This document shows positions 23,875 through 33,460 of a DNA stretch of 64,000 bases, piece after piece (position 1 is the first letter of the stretch; every line of letters starts with the position of its first letter). Where the stretch lies: NCBI GenBank assembly GCA_003290165.1, contig QNQO01000836.1, positions 310,001-374,000 of the forward strand, written 5' to 3'. The notes under the pieces were generated by a model. The model did no database searches. It was not told the origin of the DNA and worked only from the letters and a program-made list of their open reading frames with translations. Source of the stretch: Berberis thunbergii. Taxonomy: Eukaryota > Streptophyta > Magnoliopsida > Ranunculales > Berberidaceae. The translations under genes and the position numbers were made by a program.

Positions 23875-26800
23875 ATGATGGAAAACTTTATGTTTTGGAA
23901 TGCACGTGGGATTGGTAATCAGGCCACGCGGAGGAGATTAAAAAGACTGGTAGTTGATCATAAAATCAGACTTCTCATGATTGCGGAACCAATGATTGAG
24001 GCTAGTAGATCAATGGAACTTGGTAATAAGATCCGGCTTGGAGGTTTTGCCTCTAATGACTCCCTGGGCGGAAAGATCTGGATCTATTGGGATACCTCTT
24101 TAGCTCTTTCGGTGCTGGATAGGACTGACCAGATCATTCATTGTCAGGTAACAGATACTAATTCTCAAAGTTTTTTAGTTTCTTTTGTTTATGCTAAATG
24201 TTCAGTGGAAGAAAGACGTGATCTTTGGTTGAATATGGCTAATTTTGCTGCCAACCATGAATCCCCTTGGCTGGTTGGAGGTGACTTCAATACTTATTTG
24301 CATTCTGGCGAGAAAGTAGGCGGTTTGGAGCCGTCCAGGGCAAGCATGTCTGAGTTTGGTGATTGCATTGAAACCTGTGGTTTAGTTGACTCTGGCTTCT
24401 CTGGCCCACGTCTCACTTGGTGCAACAACAGGCGGGGTAGTGAGCGCATCTGGGCAAGACTTGATAGAATTTTTGTCACTTCCGATTGGTTGACAACTTT
24501 GGGTTGTCCTAAAGTGGAGCATCTCAGCAGAACCTTTTCAGATCACTCTCCTTTGTTGGCTTCCATGCCGACACAAGCAAAATGCGGTTATGTTCCTTTT
24601 CGCTTCCTTAATATGTGGTCAACTCATCCTGGTTTCATGGATATCGTCAAGGATGCGTGGACGACTGATATGGGTAATATGCGCCCCATTGATAGAGTGG
24701 ATGCCAAGCTCAAACTGACACGTCGCGCTCTTATACAGTGGAACAGATCGGTCTTTGGTAATGTGTTCAGTAGGATCCGGGCACTAGAAGATGAAATGCA
24801 ACAGTGGGAATCGACACTCTTGGCTGGTTTTGGGAACAATAATAGTACCGGGCTCAATGCGGATGCTAATTGGGATGTTCAGGCTTGCACCAATCTTCAC
24901 CGTTGTCAGGCTGAGTACCGTTTAGCTCTTAAGCAGGAAGAGCTTTACTGGATTCAAAAATCAGGTGAAAAAGAATTTAAGGAGGGGGATGCCTGCACTA
25001 AATTCTTTTTTGCTTCCACAAAGTCCAAACAGAAGCGTCGTGCTATTAATCAGATTACTTTACAGTGTGGTAGAGTCATCTCGGATCCTAGTGAGGTGCT
25101 GGACAATGCCAACGAATTTTTTGCAAACATGATGACTTCTCAAGGTGCTTGTATAGAGGATAAGGAATTACTAAATTGCATCCCGCAGTTGGTGGACAGG
25201 GGTCAAAACATTCTTTTGGTTAGCCGACCTTCCTTGGAGGAAGTCAGAGATGCTGTTTTCGATATTCCCAAAAATAGTGCACCTGGGCCGGATGGTTTTA
25301 CGGCTGAGTTCTTTCAGGTTTGTTGGGACTCTTTGAGCAGCGACATATGGGAGGCGGCTATTCAGTTTTTTGAAGGTGAGGCCATGCCGTTGTCCTTTTC
25401 GGCGAATTTTATGGCCTTGATTCCTAAAATTGACAATCCAATTCATTTTTCGGATTTTCGCCCCATCAGTTTGTGTAATGTGATTTATAAAATCTTCAGT
25501 AAGATCCTCTGCCACAGGTTGATGGATATATTGCCACGGTTGATTTCTCAGGAGCAAGGGGCTTTCGCCAAAGGCAGATTCATTGGTGAAAATATTGGCC
25601 TGGCGCAGGAATTGATGAGAGACATCAACAGGAAGGTTAGTGGAGGTAATGTGGTATTGAAAATCGACATGGAGAAAGCTTATGATAGATTGGAGTGGCC
25701 CTTTTTGCTTGCGGTTCTGCAGAAATTCGGTTTTCATGGTAGATTCTGTCATCTCATCTCCAACTGTGTGGCCTTTTGTGGATTTTCGGTCCTTTTGCAG
25801 GGAGTATACAAAGGTTTTTTCAGATCCACTAGGGGAATAAGGCAGGGGGACCCTTTATCTCCATTCCTTTTCATTATTGCTTCAGAAGTGCTGAGCAGGG
25901 GTTTGAAACAAGCTTTTGAGGAGGGGAAAATAGGATACTACTACACCCCCAGGAATTGCAATCCTATATCTCATCTTCTGTATGCAGACGACACGCTTGT
26001 CTTTTTGAATGGCCGACAATCTTCAGTCGTGGGATGCATGGAGTTTTTGCGACGGTACTGTCGGATCTCGGGTCAGAAAATAAATGAGGGAAAAAGTTCT
26101 TTTACTTTGGATGATAGGGCAGCAGCGGAACGCATAGTTGCATTAAAAAGTTATACGGATTTTCAGTTTCGCGTTGGCCCATTGACATATTTGGGAGGTC
26201 CGGTCTTCCAAGGGAGAATGAAAATAACTTTCTTTGAAGAATTAATTTTGAAGATCCAGGCTCGCATTCAGGGATGGAAGGCCAAATTATTATCGCCAGG
26301 AGGTCGTCTTAAGAAAAAATGGGTGTCTTGGAGTACAATTTGCTTGCCTCGGGCGGAAGGTGGTTTGGGAGTTAGGGATTTGATGATTGTAATGAAGGCT
26401 TTTCGTCTCAAGGCCCTTTGGCGAATGCTAACTTCAGACTCGTTATGGGCTACTTTTATGAGACGCAAATACTGGATTCACGGAGTTGCTCTCCATAGTC
26501 AACCAATTAAAGCTGGCTCTTCTCCTTTCTACAAAGAAATTATGCTTGAGAGACAATTTCTTTTGAGTAACTCGCTTTGGCGTATTGGCATGGGGGATAG
26601 CAGTTTCTTTGAGGAAAACTGGAACTTGATGGCTTCTTTCAAAAGATCGACGGAGATGTCTAATCAAGATCTTTGGCCTACGGTTAATGATGTGAGTTTG
26701 AATGATTTTGAATTGGTTCATCCGGATTTGAGAAGTTTGGCTCGTGGTCTTTTTACAGAGAGATTACGAGGTGCGGCACATGAAAAAGATACGTGTGTGT

Positions 26801-27927
26801 GGGTTCCTAATAAGAATGGTATTTTTTCTATTCAGTCGGCCTATGAGTTGCTACGGGAAAAAGGTCGGGGTACTGCCATCAGCCCCATGATTTGGCAAGA
26901 TCTTCTTCCCTCCAGGATATCGGTCTTTGTTTGGAAATTACTCCGTCGAGGAGTGCCAGTGGATGGGGAATTATACAGATGTGGTCTTAGTCTGGCATCC
27001 AGATGTCGTTGTTGCAGCTCGTCTAAGCAAGAATCTTTGCAGCATCTCTTTCTAGACGGAGAATTGGCAAGAACGGTGTGGAACCATTTTGATGGAGTTT
27101 TTGAAATGCATATACGCCGCCCAGCAGCCATATCAACGGTGCTTGTATCCTGGTTCAAGAGAGCAAATCGCACGTCGCAAACAGGTGTGTTATTCTTCCT
27201 CTCTCCTATGCTCATTTTATGGGAAATCTGGAAACAACGATGCAAATGTGTTTATGAAGATGTTTCCCCAAATACCGCCTCGGCGATTTTGAATATTAGG
27301 CGCCAGTTGCGATTGGCAAATTCTTTCAGTAAACCCAAGCAAGCCAGTAGCTGTAAGGCCCCCTTACGGGCGTTGGGTTTGACTGTGATTCCTGTTAGAA
27401 GGAAATTGGTTCGAATAGTTTATTGGCACCCTCCGCCCATAGACTTTGTAGCGTTGAATGTTGATGGCGCTTCCCGCAAGGAAAAGGCATCTGGGGGTGT
27501 GATTATCAGAAACTCGAGAGGTTTTTGTGTGGTGGGCAAACAATTCTTCTTTGGCGAAGGTTCCAACAATAAAGCAGAACTTTTGGCTCTTCTGGAAGGT
27601 CTTCGCCTTTGCCTAGGATGGGGCTTCAAAAAGGTGATTTTACAATCGGACTCAGCCCTTGTTTGCGGATGGTTTACGGATCATTTAAAAATACCTTGGC
27701 ATTTGGAGAATATTCTGAAAGAAATTAGGCTTTTGGCAGCGACTATGTCGTTAGTCTGTCATCATATTTATCGTGAGGCCAATGCAGTGGCGGATTCTTT
27801 AGCGGATAGGGCTCAAAGAGATCATAGGACAATTTCTTTTATTGGGACAGAAATGCCTAGGAAAGTTGCCGGTTTGATTGTACTTGATAAATCACATACG
27901 GCATACATTCGCCATGGAGATGAGTAA
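23875..27927 (+). CDS. LINE-1 ORF2 polyprotein (AP-like endonuclease, reverse transcriptase, zf-RVT, RNase H)
   Basis: A 1350-residue protein for target-primed reverse transcription. The N-terminal exonuclease/endonuclease/phosphatase domain has N9, E38, D137, N139, D223 and H224, the expected catalytic set. The reverse transcriptase domain follows (about 460-740) with GPDGFT and FRPISL motifs and the YADD active site at 703-706. A zf-RVT domain (about 1010-1070) and an RVT_3-type RNase H (about 1190-1320; D1197, an AEL-type Glu, a QSDSA Asp and a VADSLA Asp) complete it. Compared with LINE-4, about 44 residues are missing in frame after the LLSPGGRL motif near residue 811, part of the region behind the RT palm. 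Translation probably starts at 23875; 23878 is the next ATG. A frame with every catalytic residue is strong evidence of youth, but the gap may abolish activity. Confidence 0.9.
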   Translation: MMENFMFWNARGIGNQATRRRLKRLVVDHKIRLLMIAEPMIEASRSMELGNKIRLGGFASNDSLGGKIWIYWDTSLALSVLDRTDQIIHCQVTDTNSQSFLVSFVYAKCSVEERRDLWLNMANFAANHESPWLVGGDFNTYLHSGEKVGGLEPSRASMSEFGDCIETCGLVDSGFSGPRLTWCNNRRGSERIWARLDRIFVTSDWLTTLGCPKVEHLSRTFSDHSPLLASMPTQAKCGYVPFRFLNMWSTHPGFMDIVKDAWTTDMGNMRPIDRVDAKLKLTRRALIQWNRSVFGNVFSRIRALEDEMQQWESTLLAGFGNNNSTGLNADANWDVQACTNLHRCQAEYRLALKQEELYWIQKSGEKEFKEGDACTKFFFASTKSKQKRRAINQITLQCGRVISDPSEVLDNANEFFANMMTSQGACIEDKELLNCIPQLVDRGQNILLVSRPSLEEVRDAVFDIPKNSAPGPDGFTAEFFQVCWDSLSSDIWEAAIQFFEGEAMPLSFSANFMALIPKIDNPIHFSDFRPISLCNVIYKIFSKILCHRLMDILPRLISQEQGAFAKGRFIGENIGLAQELMRDINRKVSGGNVVLKIDMEKAYDRLEWPFLLAVLQKFGFHGRFCHLISNCVAFCGFSVLLQGVYKGFFRSTRGIRQGDPLSPFLFIIASEVLSRGLKQAFEEGKIGYYYTPRNCNPISHLLYADDTLVFLNGRQSSVVGCMEFLRRYCRISGQKINEGKSSFTLDDRAAAERIVALKSYTDFQFRVGPLTYLGGPVFQGRMKITFFEELILKIQARIQGWKAKLLSPGGRLKKKWVSWSTICLPRAEGGLGVRDLMIVMKAFRLKALWRMLTSDSLWATFMRRKYWIHGVALHSQPIKAGSSPFYKEIMLERQFLLSNSLWRIGMGDSSFFEENWNLMASFKRSTEMSNQDLWPTVNDVSLNDFELVHPDLRSLARGLFTERLRGAAHEKDTCVWVPNKNGIFSIQSAYELLREKGRGTAISPMIWQDLLPSRISVFVWKLLRRGVPVDGELYRCGLSLASRCRCCSSSKQESLQHLFLDGELARTVWNHFDGVFEMHIRRPAAISTVLVSWFKRANRTSQTGVLFFLSPMLILWEIWKQRCKCVYEDVSPNTASAILNIRRQLRLANSFSKPKQASSCKAPLRALGLTVIPVRRKLVRIVYWHPPPIDFVALNVDGASRKEKASGGVIIRNSRGFCVVGKQFFFGEGSNNKAELLALLEGLRLCLGWGFKKVILQSDSALVCGWFTDHLKIPWHLENILKEIRLLAATMSLVCHHIYREANAVADSLADRAQRDHRTISFIGTEMPRKVAGLIVLDKSHTAYIRHGDE

Positions 27928-28119
27928 ATACATGTTTTGGGTTGGTGGTTGCGAGGGAATGGGGTCTGGTAGCTCGGGCAACCCGGGATTCATACGGTTT
28001 TGTTTGGATTTCATTTTGGTTTTTCTTATTAGTCTTTTAGATTTTCCTTAGGGGATTGGTTTCGTTCCTTTAGGAAATTGTTTGCATTTTGTTATGATTA
28101 TTTTTGTTTTGTCTTCCAA

Positions 28120-28249
28120 ATGCGGGTAACGTCATAATGTACCCCTGCATCGTTTTGTAAGTTCTCTTTGACAAAGTTAATAAAGGTCTGGCATCCCATA
28201 GTTGCCCCTCCCTACTGGAGGTTAATTTAAAAAAAAAAAAAAAAAAAAA
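28120..28249 (+). promoter_or_regulatory. LINE-1 conserved 3' tail with poly(A) signal
   Basis: The tail holds GTAACGTCATAATGTACCCC, then AATAAAGG, then GGCATCCCATAGTTGCCCC, then a small hairpin with arms CCTCC and GGAGG, then the A tract. The same module in the same order ends LINE-2, -3, -4 and -5, so it is probably both the polyadenylation region and part of the 3' structure recognised by the LINE reverse transcriptase. Confidence 0.7.
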
Positions 28250-28262
28250 AACCATGGAAAGG

Positions 28263-29200
28263 ATATATTATTAGATATCATTGGATGTCTTGGCCTGGCT
28301 AATGCACTCTTGGGAGCAAATCAACCAAACAACAATAGCTATCTAGATATTTTGCACCTAATGAATTGATTATTGATGCTTCCATTACACAACAGATGAA
28401 AGATCTGTTAGCAGGGTGGGACTTAACACCTTTTCAAAAACATAGAAATCACGAATATTAATGATGGCAGAAAGCACGAAACGAAATGAAAATAGGTTCA
28501 AATGCCAGCAATTACACAAGTGTAAAAAGCGTAAGACGTACGTTAAATTGATAAAGGGTGACTAAAGCCATATAAATCTATTCAGGGAACCTAGAACATA
28601 TTACAAATCGGAGTATATCATGAACTAAAACAAATGGCAAATTAAATCATCCAAAATTTATGATCTGAATGTCTTCTTTTGTATTCGACTAGAAATAGGT
28701 TTGAACTCGAGAATTCATAGTATATCCAGATTTACCAAAACAAAAGCACAATTCAATCAATTGTATTGCAGCCAATGATGCACAATTTCTGGAATTGAAC
28801 AAATAGAAAAACTCGGAACATGTGACATGCTTTGGAAGGGGTTCTAAGGTCACCGTCTAAGCCATAACAAATTTAACACAATAGTTCAGTAGTAGTTTTA
28901 CAATGCCCTATAAACGCAAAAACAAAAACAAAAAAATAAGAAAATTCAGAAGAATCAGGCCAGATAAATGAAACTATTGCTCGGAGAAAACAGGGTCGTT
29001 ACTCTTGATGTGTCCAAGAGATTTCTAGTTCATACTAATGCTGCTAATTTATTTAACAAGGTCTTTACACAGAGCTAGCCAGATATAATTTTCAGTGACA
29101 AATCATTATTAATGACAATTAACTACATATTGCAGGATCAACATATAACAATATAATCTATACCACAGTGTGAGGTAGGATAGTTCTGTTAAAAAAAAAA
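28263..29200. other. Pack-CACTA interior, nothing recognised
   Basis: AT-rich DNA right of the LINE insertion. It may be intron or flanking DNA captured with the SWIB fragment, which starts just downstream on the minus strand, but no exon is visible. Confidence 0.4.
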
Positions 29201-29207
29201 AAATTAC

Positions 29208-29558
29208 CTACAGTTTGTGTTCTTTTATATAATCCCACAATCTTTTTATCACATCAGAACGTGACAATTCGCTTTCTCCTGTGCCCAAAAAATTGGTAAG
29301 GGCATCTGAAAGAGTAAGGGGAGAAAGGAAACATGACCCTGCTCCCTTCAGACGCTTTTCTTTAGGTTTTGGCTCATCAGCTTCTGAAAGAAAGACAAAT
29401 GTCGAAATATCCATCTATCATCTGTTCATCTTAATGAAAAAATATCGTTAACATAAATTTTTTTCCTAAACTCATCTCTTTCTGACCTGCTTTTTCTTGC
29501 TTCCGTTGCTTTTCCTTTTCCTTTTCGTTTTCCTTTGGAGTTGATTTAAGTGGAGTTG
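29208..29558 (-). pseudogene. Captured fragment of a SWIB/MDM2-domain gene (two exons)
   Basis: The upstream exon is 29487-29558 and the downstream one 29208-29383, with AG and GT splice signals and an intron between. The first encodes a Lys/Glu-rich linker. The second encodes most of a SWIB fold (SPLTLSDALTNFLGTGES, then SRSDVIKRLWDYIKEHKL), as in plant UAF30-like or SWI/SNF-associated SWIB proteins. The last codon before the donor is TAG where the family has Gln, consistent with CAG to TAG, so the reading frame now stops there. It lies inside the Pack-CACTA, on the same strand as the four other fragments, and is truncated at both ends relative to a full gene. Confidence 0.82.
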
Positions 29559-30355
29559 CTTTGAAGACAAAAAAGTAATGGCAATGAAAACACAAAGGTA
29601 GAAGCTAGTTTAGAATAGAAGAAAGTTGATTAAACAGTAAATTGATACCAGGAGATAAACACATTTGAAGATCTTAAAGGAGATTAGATCAATTAATTCA
29701 AATAGATAGATACAAAAACAACTTGACACAGCTCAAAATAATATTTCTTCAATATTATAGCAATATTTCTTCAATTCTTTTGCTGCCTAAAGTAAAAATG
29801 GCTAGGCTAGACAGTAACAAGCAACTCCCTAGGGTGTTTTTCTTACAGTCCTTTAGTCCTGAATTCAAAATTAGTTCTGAACCTAGAATTCATGTTCAGT
29901 TTCGATCGTTAGATCACCAAGAAGCTCATCTTCTTAAACTGAAAACATGAGTTCAGCTCTGAATTAAGACAAAAACAGTCTGAATTTCTTAATCCACTTA
30001 ACTTAAATGTGCTTTAGATCTGAATAGTAAAAAAATAACACAAACCTTTAGCCTTTATACTTGAGCGTTAAGAGGAACTAATCATCTAAGTGGACATTTA
30101 GAAGTATTGTAATATATTGACAAAAAACACAATAGGCTAACCAGAAAATGGTTCGATAGAACTAACATCTTACACAGACCTTATCATCTGGTTTCATAGA
30201 TATTTTTTTTCATATAGCCACCATAAGTTTTTCAGTAATACAAAGGAAACTGTTTGAGGATAATACAGATGTCTAAAGATGATACAGTTGGTTGAGGGGG
30301 TGCAATTGATATATAAAACAGTGCTATATTGCTGTTTGTGGGACCCACAACAACG

Positions 30356-30570
30356 TGAAATCCACAACACTTTCGACACAAATATAAAACATTGGTTATT
30401 CTTTTACATGGTAATCATGATGTACAACTTAACTAGTTTATAGTTCATTCAGAAAATATAAATTCATTTTAGTCAATGCATTAGGTAAGGAACATATACG
30501 ACTTAAATAGATGCCATGCACACGTGCATCACTAGTAAGTAATGATAGGAAGCATTCAACAAGTTTCAGA
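30356..30570. repeat. 215-bp direct repeat, copy 1
   Basis: Nearly identical to 31200-31415, with a few single-base differences. The two copies flank the SnRK2-derived segment on both sides. The sequence continues directly from the RIF1 exon in copy 2, so it is probably RIF1 intron DNA duplicated when the SnRK2 piece entered. Confidence 0.9.
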
Positions 30571-30602
30571 GACCTGTGGTTGATAATCTCCTTAAATCGA
30601 AC

Positions 30603-31113
30603 AATATTTGGATGCCTCAGAGACCTATGGTTGATAATCTCTCTCTGAACTTTCTCATCAATCTGAACCAAAATTATAACACATGAAGTTAAATTAGGGA
30701 AGCTAAACCTGCTATACAACAATCAAAGCAAATTTCAAAAATGGTTTCATGTTTGAGATTTGAGAAAACACACACAAATGCATCACAATGAAGTGGCTAA
30801 TAACCAGAGGACAAACCCAAAACAAAAAAATGTAGGAACAAAACAATAACAAATTCAAATTGGAAGATAAATACCCATTTCAACAAAACTGATTAAATTC
30901 CAATTATAGTGAAAAAAAGAGACAACCCAATATCTCATTTCAATCAATAATCAAATCAAAACTCCAATGAACCCCAAAAGAACCAAACAGAAGTACATTA
31001 AACCACACCCCCCCCCCCCCCCCCCCCCATTTCATTCCATTTAATCAATCAATGGAAAAAAAAAGGATAAAGAACATTCATTAGTTTACCTTCTTCCCCC
31101 TCTCAATGAATAC
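30603..31113 (-). pseudogene. Captured fragment of an SnRK2-type protein kinase gene (two exon pieces)
   Basis: The upstream exon piece ends at 31090 and encodes FIERGKK before a GTAAAC donor. After an intron carrying a C21 run, the second piece begins at 30662 after a CAG acceptor and encodes [20 protein letters not shown] followed by VRFKE. This is the diagnostic SnRK2 segment in the kinase N lobe, around the alpha-C helix. The canonical exon would continue towards the hinge; instead, 24 bp of the same exon are repeated (30567-30590 against 30618-30641) and then RIF1 intron sequence follows. No catalytic loop is present, so no kinase activity is possible. SnRK2 kinases act in ABA and osmotic-stress signalling. 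Confidence 0.85.
31008..31028 (+). repeat. C21 homopolymer
   Basis: A run of 21 C within the intron of the captured SnRK2 fragment. Long C runs are unusual in this AT-rich window, and the exact length may be an assembly or sequencing estimate. Confidence 0.7.
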
Positions 31114-31199
31114 CAGAGATAACATTAGATAGAAGGGTTAATCAGGAATACCAGAGATGCTATCTGAACTTGTGGGTCAGAATGAGAAGATCTATAACA

Positions 31200-31415
31200 T
31201 GAAATCCACAACACTTTCGGCACAAATATAAAAACATTGGTTATTCTTTTACATGGTAATCATGATGTACAACTTAACTAGTTTATAGTTCATTCAGAAA
31301 ATATAAATTTATTTTAGTCAATGCATTAGGTAAGGAACATATACGACTTAAATAGATGCCATGCACATGTGCATCACTAGTAAGTAATGATAGGAAGCAT
31401 TCAACAAGTTTCAGA
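31200..31415. repeat. 215-bp direct repeat, copy 2
   Basis: Partner of 30356-30570. It adjoins the RIF1 exon (31443-31619) through continuous intron sequence, so this copy is likely the original and the other the duplicate. Confidence 0.9.
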
Positions 31416-31442
31416 CATAAAAGGAAAGACTATGAGGAATAC

Positions 31443-31619
31443 CTTGGAAAGAACCAAAGGAGGAGGAAGTAAAACAGATCTTATCTTTAGAAAGCATTTT
31501 TCTGCCATATCCCTTTCCCTTTTATCAATGCTAAGAAGTCTTTTATATATCGCAGGAGCCCACATTTTTGATGTCTCTCTCATCTTTTGACTTAGTTGAG
31601 CAACCAACTTTATCACAGC
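31443..31619 (-). pseudogene. Captured exon of a RIF1-like gene
   Basis: One 177-bp exon with an AG acceptor and a GT donor, open in the phase read here. It encodes 59 residues including MRETSKMWAPAIYKRLLS, DKRERDMAEKCFLKIRSVLL and PPPLVLSK. I recognise this as the N-terminal helical-repeat domain of plant RIF1 (telomere-associated protein Rif1 N-terminal family), a replication-timing and DNA-repair factor. Only a small part of a protein of over 1000 residues is present. It sits between the SnRK2 and CNOT9 fragments on the same strand. Confidence 0.72.
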
Positions 31620-31765
31620 CTACAAAGACAAAAAAAAAATTAGAAGACATCAATAAAAACATGCCAACTGGGATGTTGTTATTTCAATTGATGGACAAAA
31701 CTTATTAAGCGAACTTTAAGTCACTAAAAGGAGGTCTTTTCTGGAAGGTATTGGGTTCAGTGAGT

Positions 31766-31861
31766 AGTCAATAAATGCCTAATTCAAGGTTGTGCAATCA
31801 TGTACTTCAGTTTGCTCACTGATAGAGTCAATAAATGCCTAATTCAAGGCTGTGCAATCAT
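31766..31861. repeat. Tandem duplication, 36-bp unit, period 60
   Basis: AGTCAATAAATGCCTAATTC and the following 16 bases occur at 31766-31801 and again at 31826-31861 with one mismatch. The repeat lies in the junction between the RIF1 and CNOT9 fragments. Confidence 0.9.
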
Positions 31862-31930
31862 AATTATATCAGTAACTGCTAAACCAAACCACATAATGTT
31901 CTGTAAAGTATAAGAAGTAAGCACTTACAC

Positions 31931-33460
31931 CAAGACAGTTAATGAAGCTTGGATCCCTGAACATTTCAGGAAGACACTTCCCCAAGTACTTACATGCCCT
32001 GTATAAAGGAAAATGAAGTTAATGTCAGTATCAATATATACTTTATAGACAAATTCAAAAAATACAATATCAAAAAGACCAGAATATAAACAAGACTGCA
32101 GCATAACCAACCTAGAAAAGTCTGACAGTCTATGATAGCAGCGGATTATATGTTTAAGCAGACGTGAGGGTTTCTCAGCAACAGATTGAACCATGTTTCT
32201 GAGAACACAAACTAATGCAAAATATTGATCAGGTGTAGCACTAACATAGCCGAACCCAACATCATTCAACAAAATCTTTTCAACAATAAAGGTGGCAACC
32301 TGAACAATTAGAAGAGAGATCAGTAATGTTGTAAGCTACAAAATAGTAAGTCTTTCTGAAAGAAACCTGAAGTCATTCTAGTAAAACAGACTATTTACTA
32401 GGTCTTGATATGGTTCAACTAGGTCGAGATAGTGTGTCTGAAAAAAAAAGCCTTTTATTGTTCAATTTCCAGTGACAGATTGTACAAGAAGCTAAACACA
32501 ACTAATATAGAATACGTTGTAAAGCGCAAACTTGCCAAAACTAAAACATTAAAAAAAAGAGGTTCGATTTCCCGATTTCCATAAGGTTCAATTTAAGGTT
32601 TATCTATAACTACCTAACATTTAGGACAATCAACAACTAAACAACATTCAACTGCAAGAGTGGATATTTCGAAGAAAGATCATTTACCGTTTTGGACAAA
32701 TTACCTCCCATCTCCATGCTGCGCAAGCACGGTGGAATTATCTTTGCTGAGAGAAGGATACTAATCACCTGTGAGTCACTACCCTGCAACACCTTATAAA
32801 CTTATTTTCATAAACTTTACACAAATGGAATAAAAGATAAGCTAATTTGTTTGTTCTTTCTTTCTTTCTTTCTAATATAGGGGTAGGGTCCCCTCAACCC
32901 TTGCTTGGTTTACTAAAAAAAAAAATTCAACTTCTATCAAGCATATGATCACCATCCGGAGAATCTGTTGTGAAATCTATATGGTTCTTTTCAAATCGTC
33001 TCATAATATCTCAGAATATGAGATTAAACTAGAAATCATAAAACAACATCTCTGAACATGAGAATAAGATAGAAAAGAATAAAATGTAGCAATCACATAT
33101 GAATGGTACATGATCATACTAACATCTTCAGATTTAGGATATATTTTAAAGTAACATACGTTTAGGCCAAACAGGTAGAAACTTATACTATATGTGGAAA
33201 GAAATTCACTGAAGCTTCAGGATACAAAAGAGATTCAGAGAACAAACCACCATCATTTATTCTAGTATAGCATAAAGATAATTTATCTAATACATGCAAA
33301 GATGTCACAAGTACACTACAACTTTTTTGAGAAAAGAAAAAAGGAAAAATTACCTTTACAAGAGCACCAATAACACCCAAACTAGCTAGTCTTACATGTT
33401 CCACTGTTTTTGTCTTGCTTGTTGTTTCCTGGAATGGGTACAGATATGATGGTATTCCGG
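31931..33460 (-). pseudogene. Captured fragment of a CNOT9/RCD1-like gene (four exons with introns)
   Basis: Four consecutive exons: 33354-33460, 32688-32783, 32112-32299 and 31931-31998, each with AG/GT borders. They encode GIPSYLYPFQ..., ASLGVIGALVK, a SQVISILLSAKIIPPCLRSM segment, SRLLKHIIRCYHRLSDFSR and LGKCLPEMFRDPSFINCLG. These are the armadillo-like repeats of CNOT9 (Rcd1/Caf40), a subunit of the CCR4-NOT mRNA deadenylase. The exons are in family order and the introns are kept, so genomic DNA rather than mRNA was captured. The N-terminal exons and the last C-terminal part are missing. Residues differ from the usual family at several positions (for example GFGY), suggesting relaxed constraint. 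Neighbours on the same strand are SCD2-like upstream and RIF1 downstream. Confidence 0.9.

Larger units (their letters stand above)
21144..28249 (+). mobile_element. LINE-1: full-length L1-type LINE, apparently recent
   Basis: A 7.1-kb non-LTR retrotransposon inside the Pack-CACTA. It is flanked by a perfect 13-bp TSD, AACCATGGAAAGG, at 21131-21143 and 28250-28262. It has a GC-rich 5' region (21144-21584), an open ORF1, an open ORF2 starting one base after the ORF1 stop, a 3' tail with an AATAAAGG signal, and at least 20 uninterrupted A residues. The perfect TSD, clean A tail and open frames indicate recent insertion. An in-frame gap in ORF2 makes autonomy uncertain. Confidence 0.93.

Noticed and set aside
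25171..25752. 193-residue minus-strand frame opposite LINE-1 ORF2
   Set aside because: Antisense shadow of the reverse transcriptase domain.
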